Notes: generated from the sequence alone by a model not told the origin. Numbered from the stretch's first letter, positions 27,201-36,195 are shown. The stretch: DNA of 64,000 nt from Flavobacterium sp. SUN052 (GCF_028867935.1 NZ_JAPQNS010000009.1:1-64000); one strand, 5' to 3'. Made by a program: numbers and translations.

Positions 27201-30200
27201 AGCCTGCACCGCCGGAGCCTGCGTGGGCTCAAACCCACAAACGGTCACCTACAACTACCGCACTCCCTTCCTGACCACTGATCTGGATAAAGAGCCTATC
27301 AAACTGCCCCAGTTTAATGACCCGACCCGAACGCTGACCAAAGTGGATCTGTCGTATGGGATTCTGGAGGGAACCAACCTGCTGGCCGAAAACACCGCTG
27401 CCACCGCTCAAAATTTCAGGCCAACCATCACTAGTGATGTACTCATTAACCTCGGGGCGGCCACCCTGTTGAATCCAAGCTTGTCGTACACGCCGGGTTT
27501 CATTGCCATGCCTGCGGGCATAACCGTAGCCGCTCAGGGCAGCTACGGGGGGGATCTGGTCTATGGTGGTGGCTCTAACATCTCCACTTTGGAAGGGATG
27601 TCGAGTTGGTTAAATGCCTACATGCAGGATATTTTCGTAGACCCGCGTACCGACCCCCGTTGGGTTACCACGGCTACGGGTAAGGCCACTACGGACGATG
27701 ATATTTATGTGATGCCCGTGCAGAGTTTGACTGCGGCTGGCGTGAGCTCCTTTACCTCGGCGGCCGATTTGGCTCAGTTTATGGGCAGTGGGCAGGTACC
27801 TGCTTTCACCGTGTCGACCTTCAACGGTCTTGGGCTCACGGGTGGTGGTGGCAACGTTATTGCTCGTCAAAACACGAAGGCTTATGGGTATGCTACAGTG
27901 ACCTACACCTATACCTGTAACGCAGCGGTCTGTTCCTTGACAGCTACGGCTACACCCGGCTCGTGTAACTCGGCTACCAACCAGTACGCGGTTTCAGGTA
28001 CAATTAGCCTAACAGGCAATACAGCTGGCGGAGTGGCAACCATCACCGACGGGGCCAAATCAACCACGGTTACAGTAGCGGCTTCGGCTACGTCAGTGGC
28101 TTACTCGCTGACGGGTTTGACCTCCGGCACGGGTTCGCACACGGTGTTAGTGAACCTGCCGGGTTGTGGTTCGGTAACGGTTACCTATTCGGCTCCGGCC
28201 TCTTGTTCGGTAGTTCCACCAGCTTTAGCCGTGATTGTGGGAACACCTGTTTGTAACACGGCCACGAATAATTATACGGCTACCGGTACGGTCTCCTTAA
28301 GCAACGCTATAGTCAGCACGCTGACCATCACTGACAACGGCACCACCATCGGTACCATTTTAGTAACGGCCGGGCAGACTTCGGCATCCTTCTCGGTGAG
28401 TGGGGTCAGCAATGCCAGCACCCACACCGTCGTTGCTTCCCTGACGGGCGGCACTTCAGCCAGCACGACCTACACCGCTCCGGTGGCTTGTACCGTCTGC
28501 TCGACCAGCATCACCACTACCTCACTGCCAGCCGCGCAGGTGGGCACGGCTTACAACCAAACCATCCAGGCCACGGGTGGCACGGCTCCGCTGACCTTCG
28601 CCCTCATTGGCACCCTGCCCACTGGCCTGACGCTCAACACCGGCACGGGAGCCATCACCGGTACGCCCACCAGCGCAGCCACCAGTAGCTTTACCATCAC
28701 CGTCACCGATGCCAAGAGTTGCTCAGATGCCCAGCCCCTGACCATCACCACCTCGGCGCTGCCTGTCTGTTCATTGACAGCTACGGCCACGCCAACGGCT
28801 TGTAACACGGCGACGAACCAGTACGTCATTACAGGCACCATCTCAGCCACCAACACCACCGGCAACCAGTCGCTGACCGTTTCGGTGGGCAGTGTCAACA
28901 CGGTGGTGACGATGACCGGCAACGGGCCTGTGAGCTACACCCTCACCGGCTTGAACTCGGATGGGCTGACCAAGACGGTAACGGTGGCCTCGTCGGCTAC
29001 AGCCTGCGGTTCGGCAGCGGTAACCTACTCGGCTCCTGCCTCATGTACCGTGGCACCCCTTCAATTGGCCGTAATCGTGGGTACACCGGTCTGTAACACC
29101 ACTACCAATAATTACACGGCCACGGGAACAGTATCCTTGAGCAATGCCACGGCGGGCTCGCTGACCATCACTGACAACGGCACCACCATCGGCACCGTTT
29201 CGGTGACAGCGGGTCAAGCCACGGCCAGCTTCTCGGTATCAGGTGTGAGTAACGCCAGCACACACACGGTAGTGGCTATCCTGACAGGCGGTACTGCGGC
29301 TAGTGTGATCTACACGGCACCCGTGGCCTGCACAGTCTGTTCAACCAGCATCACCACGGCCACGCTACCTACCGGTCAGGTTGGTTCGGCCTATAACCAA
29401 ACCATCACCACAACGGGTGCCACGGCTCCGCTGACCTACGCCCTGGTCGGTACCCTGCCTGTGGGCTTGACGCTGAACACCAGCTCAGGTGTGCTCTCGG
29501 GCACGCCCACGGCCGCAGCCAACAGCAGTTTCACCGTGCAGGTGACTGACGCCCAGAGTTGTTCGGCTGCGGTGCCCCTGACCATCAGCGTACTTTGCCC
29601 TGCTTTGGCCATTACGGTCACCTCGGCCACCATCTGCGTGGGGCAAACCGCCACCCTGACGGCTGGGAGTGGGACCGGCCTCCCGGCTGCCAGTAGCTAC
29701 CTCTGGAGCCAGGGCGGTAACACCGCTTCGATCCAGGTCTCAGCTACGGCCACCACCACCTACTCGGTGACGGGCACAACCGCTGGTGGCTGCTCCGCCA
29801 CGGCTGTGGGCACCGTCACGGTCAATGGCCAACCCCAGATCAACAGCATTACCCAGAGTACAGCCTGTGTGGGCAACGTCGCCAGTTTGACCGTCAACGC
29901 TACCAACACCGGGGCGGGTACGCTAGAATACAGTTTGAACGGGGGTGTGTTCACCACCAGCAACAGCTTTACGATGACCGCACCCGTAGCCACGACAGCC
30001 TCCGTGGTGGTGCGTACCCAGGGCAGCAGTTGTTCGGCCACTGAATCAGTGGTTGTCAACTGTGCCTGTGCCAATCCGGTGAGTTTAACGTTTGTACCCA
30101 CGGCGCTGCAAACCTGTGCGGGCATGCCCCTCAGCTTCACCGTCGGTGTGGCCGGTGCCAGTTCAGCCACGCTAACCAGCAACGGAACGGGTACATTTAG

Positions 30201-32085
30201 TCAGTCGGTACTGACCAGCGGAGGGATTCGGACGGTGAGCTATCAGCCGTCGTTGACCGATGCGAGTGCTGGCAGTGTGACGCTGACGTTGACGAGTGGG
30301 GACCCCGATGGGGTAGGTGCTTGTGTGGGGGATCAGCTCACGCGGGTGCTGACGATCAGTCCGGCCCCGAGTATATCAGCCACCTCGGCCAGCATTTGTG
30401 CGGGCGAGACGGCATTGTTGATGGCCTCGGGTGCATCGACCTACCTGTGGAGTACGGGGGCGACGACAGCCAGCATCTCGGTATCGGTGGCGGACACATA
30501 CTCGGTGACGGGTGAGTCGGCTCAGGGTTGCTCGGCCACGGCCAGTGGCACGCTGACGATCTATGCCACGCCCACACTAAGTCCATCCAGTTTGCCCGGT
30601 GGTGTGGTCGGTACCGCCTACCGCCAGACGCTGACGGCCACGGGCGGGACGGCTCCCTATGCCTATGCTCTGGCAGCGGGTAGCTTGCCCGCTGGTTTAA
30701 CCCTGAACACAACGACAGGCGAGATCGGAGGTATTCCAACCGCAGCGGCCAGCCCATCGGTCACCATCAAGGTGACGGATGCCAAGAGCTGTTCGGCGGT
30801 GGTTTCGCTGACGATTGTCACCTCGGCTCCGCTCGTTTGCTCGCTGACGGCCACGGCTACGGCCAGTGTCTGTAACTCAGCGACCAACCAGTACACCGTA
30901 ACGGGTACGGTCTCAGCCACCAACGCTACCGGTAGCCAAAGCCTGACGGTTTCGGTGGGGAGTGTGAACACGGTGGTCGTCCTGACCGGCAACGGCCCCC
31001 TCAGCTATACGCTCACCGGGCTGACCTCCGATGGATTGGTTAAAACAGTCGGCATCGTTTCATCGGCCACCGCTTGCGGTTCGGCCTCGGTGACCTACAC
31101 CGCCCCGGCTTCCTGTACGGTGGCCCAAACCCCCCGGCTCTTGCTGACCAAACTGGTCAGTGCCAGCAAGGCCAAACTGGGCGATGTGATCTCCTACACG
31201 GTAGCGCTGACCAATGCCGGTCCGGTGGCGGCTACGAGTGTAGTCGTGAACGACATCTTCAGTGCGGGCTTGATCATTTTGCCCGGCTCGGTGAGTACCT
31301 CAGTGGGGAGTTACACGCCGGGCAACAGCTGGACGATTGCCAGCCTACCGGCCAGTGCCATGGCGACACTGATCTATTCGACCAGCATCATTGCCGAAGG
31401 GGTACACTACAACACAGCCAGTATTCCCGGCGATCAGGCCAAGGTGTGTACGAGTGTGCCTTATGTGGTATGTAAAGGAGCTCCCTATTCAGTTGAACTG
31501 GCAGCCCCGGCAGGCTACACCCGTTACCAGTGGTATCGGACGACTCCTGCGGGCACCACGCTGGTGTCAGACGTGACGGCCACCTCGGCCAATGCCGCCA
31601 CGGCGGGTAGTTACACCATCACCCAGGCGGGGGAATACAAAGTAGTGGTCGACGAAGGAGTAGTCGGCGCTTGTCCTGATCTGTCGTGTTGCCCGGTGAT
31701 CGTGGAGGAGGTAGAAGTGCCTCTGTTCACGGCGATGGGTAAGAATCCGACCTGTGTGGGTACGGTGCCCCAGGCCAACGGGGAGATCAGGTTGATGAAC
31801 CTGGGTGTTGACCCAACGGCGTATGTGTATCAGGTCTCAGCCGGCACGAGTTTCACGGCGTCCACGGCGTTGAGCGCCCCCCCAGCCGCAGTTCCGGTGA
31901 GCGGGGTGGTAGCGACGGGTTTGGCGGGGGGCAACTACACGGTACGGGTTTGGGTGTTGATTGATGGTCAGCCAAGCTGCCCGCGGGATGTGACGGTGGC
32001 GCTGGTGGCCAACTGTGATTGTCCGGCTGAGATTTGTGTGCCGGTGGTGATTCGAAAAACGAAGACGATTGTAAAGCGGCCTTAG
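24298..32085 (+). CDS. Giant secreted modular surface protein (SdrD_B, anchor-E, putative Ig, DUF11 modules)
   Basis: From the ATG at 24298 (or 24307) the product has about 2,595 residues and a signal peptide ending HALLAQ. Module order by nucleotide position: SdrD_B-like (about 24376-24720, VFRDFNGNGTKDTNEP); a propeller-like region (24780-26220); SdrD_B (26227-26590, VWKDTDNDGLQDAGETGIDG); repeat A1 (26596-26868); a choice-of-anchor-E-like domain (27205-27920); A2, B1, putative Ig; A3, B2, putative Ig (27934-29610); Ig-like cysteine-rich modules (29600-30560); putative Ig and A4 (30562-31125); DUF11 (31126-31470, VSYTVALTNAGP type); and a C-terminal part to 32085. Such proteins act in adhesion or as matrix. 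It ends with CPAEICVPVVIRKTKTIVKR rather than a recognisable type IX secretion domain. It is probably monocistronic, with a strong terminator after it. Confidence 0.85.
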   Translation: MITMLRFLRLMLVFCFVLMGHALLAQVTGIVFRDFNGNGTKDTNEPLVSGILVKAYNTTGAQCASTTSAGTTSPNYTLPSTCSGQVRIEFEIPATGNCVNSGIDFSSASGTLYGSSVQFVTATASNVNFAVHNPGDYNTGTTGVNVFIPCYISGDPLPANSPSGAADWFVGYPYTNAGASTLKPTQMLDGSIIGSTWGVAYSKQAKKVFTSAFLKRHVGLGTLGSGGIYMLTPTATSFTVNSFYDLDANGHRTRAAASAPAYGAGTSYSIASDNSTVTYLGAIDALTGEPSGLGVIGTNSARGLSTALEIPSYDPAAFDQIGKVGLGDIDISDDGKYLFVMNLYSRKVFRLELNNAYNPTSVVSVTSYDVPTTTCTNGEYRPWGLKFYRNKLYVGVVCSGENGGTAANLNASVYELNNPTTSASFNTNALVTIPLNYTKPGSYKAWTNNSGSVTSTTYPTPILSDIEITDKGDMVLGIMDRSGHQWGENNRKFLQVSTTSITLSTSGDILIAGFNCNSGILTAESNGIVASTDGTTLTTSSTNLNEGIGGKEFFNDNSNSGDPHNETVLGALAVLKGLGEVLLPVFAQSTKSGDAGTMKLATTNGAYVANSYYELYNRTDFNGVFAKANGLGDVELSGIEAPIEIGNRVWKDTDNDGLQDAGETGIDGVTVQLYQGATLVASTTTANGGQYYFNSTTTTGLLPNTAYTIKLGTALGSGVLAACSGYSPLNTALAGNDANASGVVSVSTGNYGENAHTYDIGLVSVSCSLTATVTPTACNSATNQYNISGTISLTSTSGGIATITDGAKSTTVTVAASATAVAYSLSGLTSGSGSHTVVVNLPGCGSATVTYSAPASCTVAPLVCSFSATATASCNNNGTLANAADDFLFLLLSPTGPFGQGFTLTATQAGSPISLSLSNGNSFTSLSYGYPTPLKAPAGTPGKGNIILTLTDLSNTTCTQQVTVTDPGACTAGACVGSNPQTVTYNYRTPFLTTDLDKEPIKLPQFNDPTRTLTKVDLSYGILEGTNLLAENTAATAQNFRPTITSDVLINLGAATLLNPSLSYTPGFIAMPAGITVAAQGSYGGDLVYGGGSNISTLEGMSSWLNAYMQDIFVDPRTDPRWVTTATGKATTDDDIYVMPVQSLTAAGVSSFTSAADLAQFMGSGQVPAFTVSTFNGLGLTGGGGNVIARQNTKAYGYATVTYTYTCNAAVCSLTATATPGSCNSATNQYAVSGTISLTGNTAGGVATITDGAKSTTVTVAASATSVAYSLTGLTSGTGSHTVLVNLPGCGSVTVTYSAPASCSVVPPALAVIVGTPVCNTATNNYTATGTVSLSNAIVSTLTITDNGTTIGTILVTAGQTSASFSVSGVSNASTHTVVASLTGGTSASTTYTAPVACTVCSTSITTTSLPAAQVGTAYNQTIQATGGTAPLTFALIGTLPTGLTLNTGTGAITGTPTSAATSSFTITVTDAKSCSDAQPLTITTSALPVCSLTATATPTACNTATNQYVITGTISATNTTGNQSLTVSVGSVNTVVTMTGNGPVSYTLTGLNSDGLTKTVTVASSATACGSAAVTYSAPASCTVAPLQLAVIVGTPVCNTTTNNYTATGTVSLSNATAGSLTITDNGTTIGTVSVTAGQATASFSVSGVSNASTHTVVAILTGGTAASVIYTAPVACTVCSTSITTATLPTGQVGSAYNQTITTTGATAPLTYALVGTLPVGLTLNTSSGVLSGTPTAAANSSFTVQVTDAQSCSAAVPLTISVLCPALAITVTSATICVGQTATLTAGSGTGLPAASSYLWSQGGNTASIQVSATATTTYSVTGTTAGGCSATAVGTVTVNGQPQINSITQSTACVGNVASLTVNATNTGAGTLEYSLNGGVFTTSNSFTMTAPVATTASVVVRTQGSSCSATESVVVNCACANPVSLTFVPTALQTCAGMPLSFTVGVAGASSATLTSNGTGTFSQSVLTSGGIRTVSYQPSLTDASAGSVTLTLTSGDPDGVGACVGDQLTRVLTISPAPSISATSASICAGETALLMASGASTYLWSTGATTASISVSVADTYSVTGESAQGCSATASGTLTIYATPTLSPSSLPGGVVGTAYRQTLTATGGTAPYAYALAAGSLPAGLTLNTTTGEIGGIPTAAASPSVTIKVTDAKSCSAVVSLTIVTSAPLVCSLTATATASVCNSATNQYTVTGTVSATNATGSQSLTVSVGSVNTVVVLTGNGPLSYTLTGLTSDGLVKTVGIVSSATACGSASVTYTAPASCTVAQTPRLLLTKLVSASKAKLGDVISYTVALTNAGPVAATSVVVNDIFSAGLIILPGSVSTSVGSYTPGNSWTIASLPASAMATLIYSTSIIAEGVHYNTASIPGDQAKVCTSVPYVVCKGAPYSVELAAPAGYTRYQWYRTTPAGTTLVSDVTATSANAATAGSYTITQAGEYKVVVDEGVVGACPDLSCCPVIVEEVEVPLFTAMGKNPTCVGTVPQANGEIRLMNLGVDPTAYVYQVSAGTSFTASTALSAPPAAVPVSGVVATGLAGGNYTVRVWVLIDGQPSCPRDVTVALVANCDCPAEICVPVVIRKTKTIVKRP
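26596..26868 (+). repeat. Adhesin repeat module A1
   Basis: This module of about 91 codons runs from CSLTATVTPTACNSATNQY to TYSAPASC. Near copies occur at 27931-28206 (A2), 28768-29043 (A3) and 30838-31110 (A4). A1 and A2 form one subtype (ATITDGAKSTTVTVAASAT); A3 and A4 form another (QSLTVSVGSVNTVV). The repeats are clear in DNA as well as protein, which suggests fairly recent duplication and exchange. Confidence 0.85.
27934..28770 (+). repeat. Adhesin super-repeat copy 1 (A-B-putative Ig)
   Basis: A block of three modules (A2, B1, putative Ig) is followed at once by the same order (A3, B2, putative Ig) with an offset of 837-840 bases. In the B module the run at 28321 matches that at 29161 exactly for more than 30 bases (CTGACCATCACTGACAACGG and onward). 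The duplication is in frame and leaves the reading frame intact. Confidence 0.8.
28771..29610 (+). repeat. Adhesin super-repeat copy 2 (A-B-putative Ig)
   Basis: This is the second copy of the three-module block. The B module (29053-29340) is nearly identical to B1 (28222-28500). The putative Ig module (29341-29600) keeps the PTGLTLNTxTGxxxGTPT pattern (GLTLNTSSGVLSGTPTAAAN). A third putative Ig module joined to an A module lies at 30562-31110, so parts of the block have been copied more than twice. Confidence 0.8.
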
Positions 32086-32193
32086 TTCTCAGGCGACTAC
32101 TAAAAGACAAGTTTGTAAGCATTAGAGGGGAGTGTAGCTGCCCCCTTTATACTTGAGCATAAAAAACAGCTAGAGTACCAACGTTTATTAGGT

Positions 32194-32223
32194 AAGGCCC
32201 GCCGAATCGATTCGGCGGGCCTT
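32194..32223 (+). terminator. Rho-independent terminator of the adhesin gene
   Basis: A perfect 30-base palindrome (15-base arms, core GGCCCGCCGAATC) begins about 108 bases after the adhesin stop and is followed by CTTGTTTTT. The stem is GC-rich and the plus strand carries the T-run. It also separates the adhesin from the convergent GH127 gene. Confidence 0.85.
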
Positions 32224-32321
32224 CTTGTTTTTCCTGAAGAGGAGTTAAGAGCCCTGCTTTAGGCGATGGGCAGAGAAACCTGCATTGGTCTGGTTCTCCA
32301 GGGTAGCACTAGAAGAATGGG

Positions 32322-34379
32322 TTAGCGGCTTAACACGGGGAATTGCGAGATGCGCAGGATGGTGCAGCCGTAAGGAATCAGGATGATTTCGTCTATTTGT
32401 TTGGCCGCTTCCATGCCGTAGATGCTGCTATAGGGGATGGGGCCGGTCATCTGGTTGTAGAGTTGCCACGATGGAATCCGGCGGGCTTTGACCCGAATTT
32501 CAGACGGAGCGTTTTGGAGGTTCCAGGGGTACGTGGCCAACTGTCCCTTGTTCAATACGGTGAAGGTGCTGTCTAGTTTAGAGTCGCTGTTGGCGGGTTG
32601 GATCAGCCCAAAGTTCCAGGGCGTTGTTGGGCGTACTTCTTCGTACTCTTTCCCGAAGTCAATCGGGTCACGGTCGTTCTTCACGAGTTTCGATTCTTCG
32701 CCCATTTTGAGCGCGTAGGTCAGTGGTCCCCGTTCTACCGACACCGAATTCTCGTACCACCGGTTTTTGAACACGTGCATGGGCAGGCGCAACTCCACCA
32801 CATCGCCCGATTTCCAGGTGCGGTTCACCGGTACAATCTGATTCCCTGCGGGCTCATTCACCACCTGCCCATTCACGGAGATGGTAGCTTTTTTGCACCA
32901 GGCCGGAATACGCAGATGAAAGGGAAACGAAACCGTTTTATCTGCGGTAATAGTGAATTTGACGGTCTCGCCGAAGGGATAATTCGTTTCCTCTTTTACG
33001 GTCACTTCGGTTCCGGTAGCCACGGTGGCTTTTACGGTACTGGGCGAATAAATCAGGGCTGCCAGACCCTGGTTGGCCTGCTCGCTTGCCCCCGTTGCGT
33101 ACCAGAGATTCTGGGTAAACTTGGGCCAGCCCTGATGCATATTGGCCGTACAACACGGATAGCCCGTCAGCAAACCCATGCACAGGTTGGTGCCGCCGTG
33201 ATGGTCGCCGAAGTTGCGGGCATGGCGGGTGACCATCACCTGATTGGCCTGCTGGAAATACTGGCGGGTCATGAAATCATCGCTGGCTTGCGTTGGCAAC
33301 GCGTTGAACGCGATCTTCTCCAACTGATCGGCATACGAAACCTGCCCTGTGATGGCGAGCATGCTTTCCAGACTAAACATTAACTCGACGGCCGAACACA
33401 GCTCGGAACCCTGGGTGGGCGCGTTGCCATGCAGCGCTTCATCGCCCCCGTACATGCCGTTGGCTGTACCGTTGAATTTCTGCAGGTCGGCGAGACCTTT
33501 GTTGGTGGCGTCAACATACTTTTGTTCGGGGTGTTGCTGGTAATAAACCAGTGGTTCTTTGATTCCCTGGGCTAGGTTGACGCAGTGAATACTGCCTTGC
33601 CGGGCCAGCATGTCCGTGTTCAGAAAACCATCGGTAAAGTCGAACGTTTGCTTGTGAATCAGGTCAGCGAGGTCGAGCAGAAATTTATCGCCGGTTTTGT
33701 TGTAGAGCCAGTAGACTACCATCAGGTTGTCCCCGGCTCGGTACCGCGCCCAGAACGTCCAATGATCGAGCGGGTGTTTGGGTAGCTCCTGTAACTGATA
33801 CCGGAAGTAATTAGTCATCAGGTCAATTACCCGACTGTCATTGGTGGCAGAATAGTACTGTTTCAGGATTTTCAGCATCACCATTTTGGGCCACCAGTCC
33901 TGGCAATTGTTGCGCTGCACGCCCGGTTCGTTGGGATAATCCTTCAACGGGCCAAAGTAACCATTGGGCAGTTGACTTTTAATGGCCCATTCAACCCAGG
34001 GTTTTGTTTTAGCAATCAGCGCCTTATCGTTGAGCAGGTAGGCCAGCGGCAAGAGCCCGTCGATCCAGTACGGACCTCGTTCCCACTGATCGCCGTCGCC
34101 ACCAAGCCAGCCGTTTCGGTTGCTCATCACCACCGGATACAGCTCATCGAGCCGACCGGTGGCTCCGTTCTTCTGCCGAACCAGCATCTCTTTCAACCAC
34201 CCCTCTGCTTTGATAGCACCCAGTGGCAACTCGATGTAGGGGTTGGGCCTGAGGGGAAGCCGGTTATTGATGTACCCCGTGACCGGAGCGGTTTTGGATG
34301 GAGTGGTTGGTTGGGCGGGGACCTGGGAAACCAGGCTAAAGCCAATGAGGCAAAGGAGAGATAGGCGGATTAAGGACAT
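32322..34379 (-). CDS. Glycoside hydrolase family 127 (beta-L-arabinofuranosidase-like), secreted
   Basis: From the ATG at 34379 the product is 685 residues with a signal peptide (MSLIRLSLLCLIGFSLVSQV). The (alpha/alpha)6 catalytic region carries the DUF1680/GH127 hallmarks: LPLGAIKAEGWLKEML, GELDxLYP-like GRLDELYPVV, WPKMVMLKILKQYY, the TQGSELCSAVELMFSLE block with the catalytic and metal-binding glutamate and cysteine, and the paired cysteines in YPCCTANMHQGWPKF. In characterised GH127 enzymes these Cys/Glu residues hold zinc and one Cys is the nucleophile. Beta-sandwich domains follow. It likely removes L-arabinofuranose from plant glycans in the periplasm. It diverges from the GH32 gene across 195 bases. 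Confidence 0.88.
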   Translation of the reverse strand: MSLIRLSLLCLIGFSLVSQVPAQPTTPSKTAPVTGYINNRLPLRPNPYIELPLGAIKAEGWLKEMLVRQKNGATGRLDELYPVVMSNRNGWLGGDGDQWERGPYWIDGLLPLAYLLNDKALIAKTKPWVEWAIKSQLPNGYFGPLKDYPNEPGVQRNNCQDWWPKMVMLKILKQYYSATNDSRVIDLMTNYFRYQLQELPKHPLDHWTFWARYRAGDNLMVVYWLYNKTGDKFLLDLADLIHKQTFDFTDGFLNTDMLARQGSIHCVNLAQGIKEPLVYYQQHPEQKYVDATNKGLADLQKFNGTANGMYGGDEALHGNAPTQGSELCSAVELMFSLESMLAITGQVSYADQLEKIAFNALPTQASDDFMTRQYFQQANQVMVTRHARNFGDHHGGTNLCMGLLTGYPCCTANMHQGWPKFTQNLWYATGASEQANQGLAALIYSPSTVKATVATGTEVTVKEETNYPFGETVKFTITADKTVSFPFHLRIPAWCKKATISVNGQVVNEPAGNQIVPVNRTWKSGDVVELRLPMHVFKNRWYENSVSVERGPLTYALKMGEESKLVKNDRDPIDFGKEYEEVRPTTPWNFGLIQPANSDSKLDSTFTVLNKGQLATYPWNLQNAPSEIRVKARRIPSWQLYNQMTGPIPYSSIYGMEAAKQIDEIILIPYGCTILRISQFPVLSR

Positions 34380-34574
34380 CGGGAGCTGTGTCTGAGACAG
34401 GAAAAATGAACTCACTCGTATCCTGAAGGAAGCAACAACCGCCGTTATCTTACTAATCTGAGCGAGCGGAGAAAACGCTCATTTCGTTGATCTGGTAGGC
34501 TGGGGCGTTGCAGAGCCAAAACGAAACGCCTACATTGACCCAAAAACATCCGGCTTTTCTAAACCCCTTATACT

Positions 34575-36134
34575 ATGAAAAAAACGATCGCTTTTGCCCT
34601 GCTGGTAGCTGGTTCCCAACTAGCGAATGCTCAGGCAAACCAGCCCGATTTTTACCGGCCTCAATACCATTTTTCGGCACCCAAAAACTGGATCAACGAC
34701 CCTAATGGAATGGTTTATGCCAACGGCGAATACCACTTGTTTTACCAGTACAACCCCTTTGGTAATGTCTGGGGACACATGAGCTGGGGGCATGCGACCA
34801 GTAAAGACCTGCTTCGCTGGAAACATTTACCGTTGGCGCTTCCTGAATTTACCCATGCCGATGGCAAAACCAAAACGGCCATTTTTTCGGGTAGCTCGGT
34901 AGTTGACAAAGGCAACCGGAACGGACTCTGCCCCCCCGGAACGCCCGATTGTATGGTGGCTATTTATACGAGCAATGTAACCGAAGGAGAGAAGCACATC
35001 GATCAGCATCAAAGCCTGGCGTTCAGCAGCGATAAAGGGCAGACCTGGACCCAGTACGCCAAAAATCCGGTGCTCGACCTGGATACTAAAGAGTTTCGGG
35101 ACCCGAACGTGTTCTGGTATGCCCCCCAGCAAAAATGGGTGATGGCCACGGTGCTGGCCACCGAGCACCGCGCGGCTTTTTACGCGTCGAAAAACCTGAA
35201 AGACTGGACCTTACTGAGCCGTTTTGGCCCAATCGCCGATACGTCGCGGGTGTGGGAATGCCCATCGCTGTTTCAGATTCCTGTTCAGAACGAACCGGGG
35301 CAAAGCAAGTGGGTGCTGTTCATTTCGGCAGGCCACCCTCAGAAGGGTTATCTGGGCATGCAGTATTTTGTGGGTAATTTCGATGGGACTACGTTCACGC
35401 TGGATAAAGACAACCCGAAACCAGTATCCCCGGCCGTAACCAACGTGGTCGATTGGGGTAAAGATTATTACGCGGCTATTCCGTTCAATGATCGGCCAGC
35501 CAGTCAGGCCAAACCCATTATGATGGGCTGGCTCAACGATTGGGAGTATGCCAATAAACTTCCCTCGACACCCTTTAAAGGCGCCTTCTCGCTGCTTCGC
35601 GAAATGGCTCTTAAACGCACGGCTGCGGGATTGGTTTTGGTACAAACGCCAATTGCTGGTGCCATTGCCCTGCGGGGCGCTAAAACCGAGCGCAAGGGGC
35701 TAGCCCTTAACAATCAGACGGTTGTTCTGGAGGCAAGTACGGACAATGTATATGAACTGGAAGCGCAGATTAAACCCGGTACAGCCACCAGCGTGGGCAT
35801 CCGACTCGCTAAGAACGGCGATGAAGAAACGGTGATCCGGTACATAAATGGCAAGCTGGAACTGGACCGTCGTAAATCGGGGCAGACTGACTTCAGCGAC
35901 CGTTTTGCCAGCGTGGAACAGGCCCCTTTAAGCCCTCAAAATGGCTTGATTAAGTTGCGAATCTTTGTCGATAAGTCAATTGTGGAAGTGTTCGCCAACG
36001 ATGGTGAGCGGGTCATCACTGATCTGGTCTTCCCCAACAAATCGACGGGTAGTATCGAGCTGTTTGCCGAAGGTGGCAATGCTCAGTTTGAGAAAGTGAG
36101 CCTCTGGCACATTAAACCCGTTATCCAACAATAA
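34575..36134 (+). CDS. Glycoside hydrolase family 32 (levanase/inulinase/invertase type), secreted
   Basis: The 519-residue product has a signal peptide (MKKTIAFALLVAGSQLANAQ). The five-bladed propeller carries all three GH32 acids: nucleophile aspartate 42 in NWINDPNGMVYANGEYHLFY, the aspartate of EFRDPNVFW near residue 177, and the acid/base glutamate of WECPSLFQI near 228. A C-terminal beta-sandwich (about 360-515) ends with IKLRIFVDKSIVEVFANDGE, typical of the family. It cleaves beta-fructosides such as levan, inulin or sucrose. It stands divergent to the GH127 gene without a SusCD pair nearby, so it does not form a classical fructan utilisation locus here. Confidence 0.92.
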   Translation: MKKTIAFALLVAGSQLANAQANQPDFYRPQYHFSAPKNWINDPNGMVYANGEYHLFYQYNPFGNVWGHMSWGHATSKDLLRWKHLPLALPEFTHADGKTKTAIFSGSSVVDKGNRNGLCPPGTPDCMVAIYTSNVTEGEKHIDQHQSLAFSSDKGQTWTQYAKNPVLDLDTKEFRDPNVFWYAPQQKWVMATVLATEHRAAFYASKNLKDWTLLSRFGPIADTSRVWECPSLFQIPVQNEPGQSKWVLFISAGHPQKGYLGMQYFVGNFDGTTFTLDKDNPKPVSPAVTNVVDWGKDYYAAIPFNDRPASQAKPIMMGWLNDWEYANKLPSTPFKGAFSLLREMALKRTAAGLVLVQTPIAGAIALRGAKTERKGLALNNQTVVLEASTDNVYELEAQIKPGTATSVGIRLAKNGDEETVIRYINGKLELDRRKSGQTDFSDRFASVEQAPLSPQNGLIKLRIFVDKSIVEVFANDGERVITDLVFPNKSTGSIELFAEGGNAQFEKVSLWHIKPVIQQ

Positions 36135-36195
36135 GAAGCTGTTTGAGTGAATGAGTAGATCAATTGATGCTGTAAAAATCCGTTGCGGGATCAAC

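Noticed and set aside
26596..31125. Regular repeats in the adhesin as a CRISPR array
   Set aside because: Units are about 90 codons long, coding in one frame, without short direct repeats and unique spacers; no cas genes are present.
32598..33383. 261-codon plus-strand frame opposite the GH127 gene
   Set aside because: The GH127 catalytic motifs on the minus strand are unambiguous, and the plus frame shows no domain.
34379..36134. Fructan utilisation locus
   Set aside because: No SusCD pair, fructose kinase or hybrid two-component sensor is near the GH32 gene.
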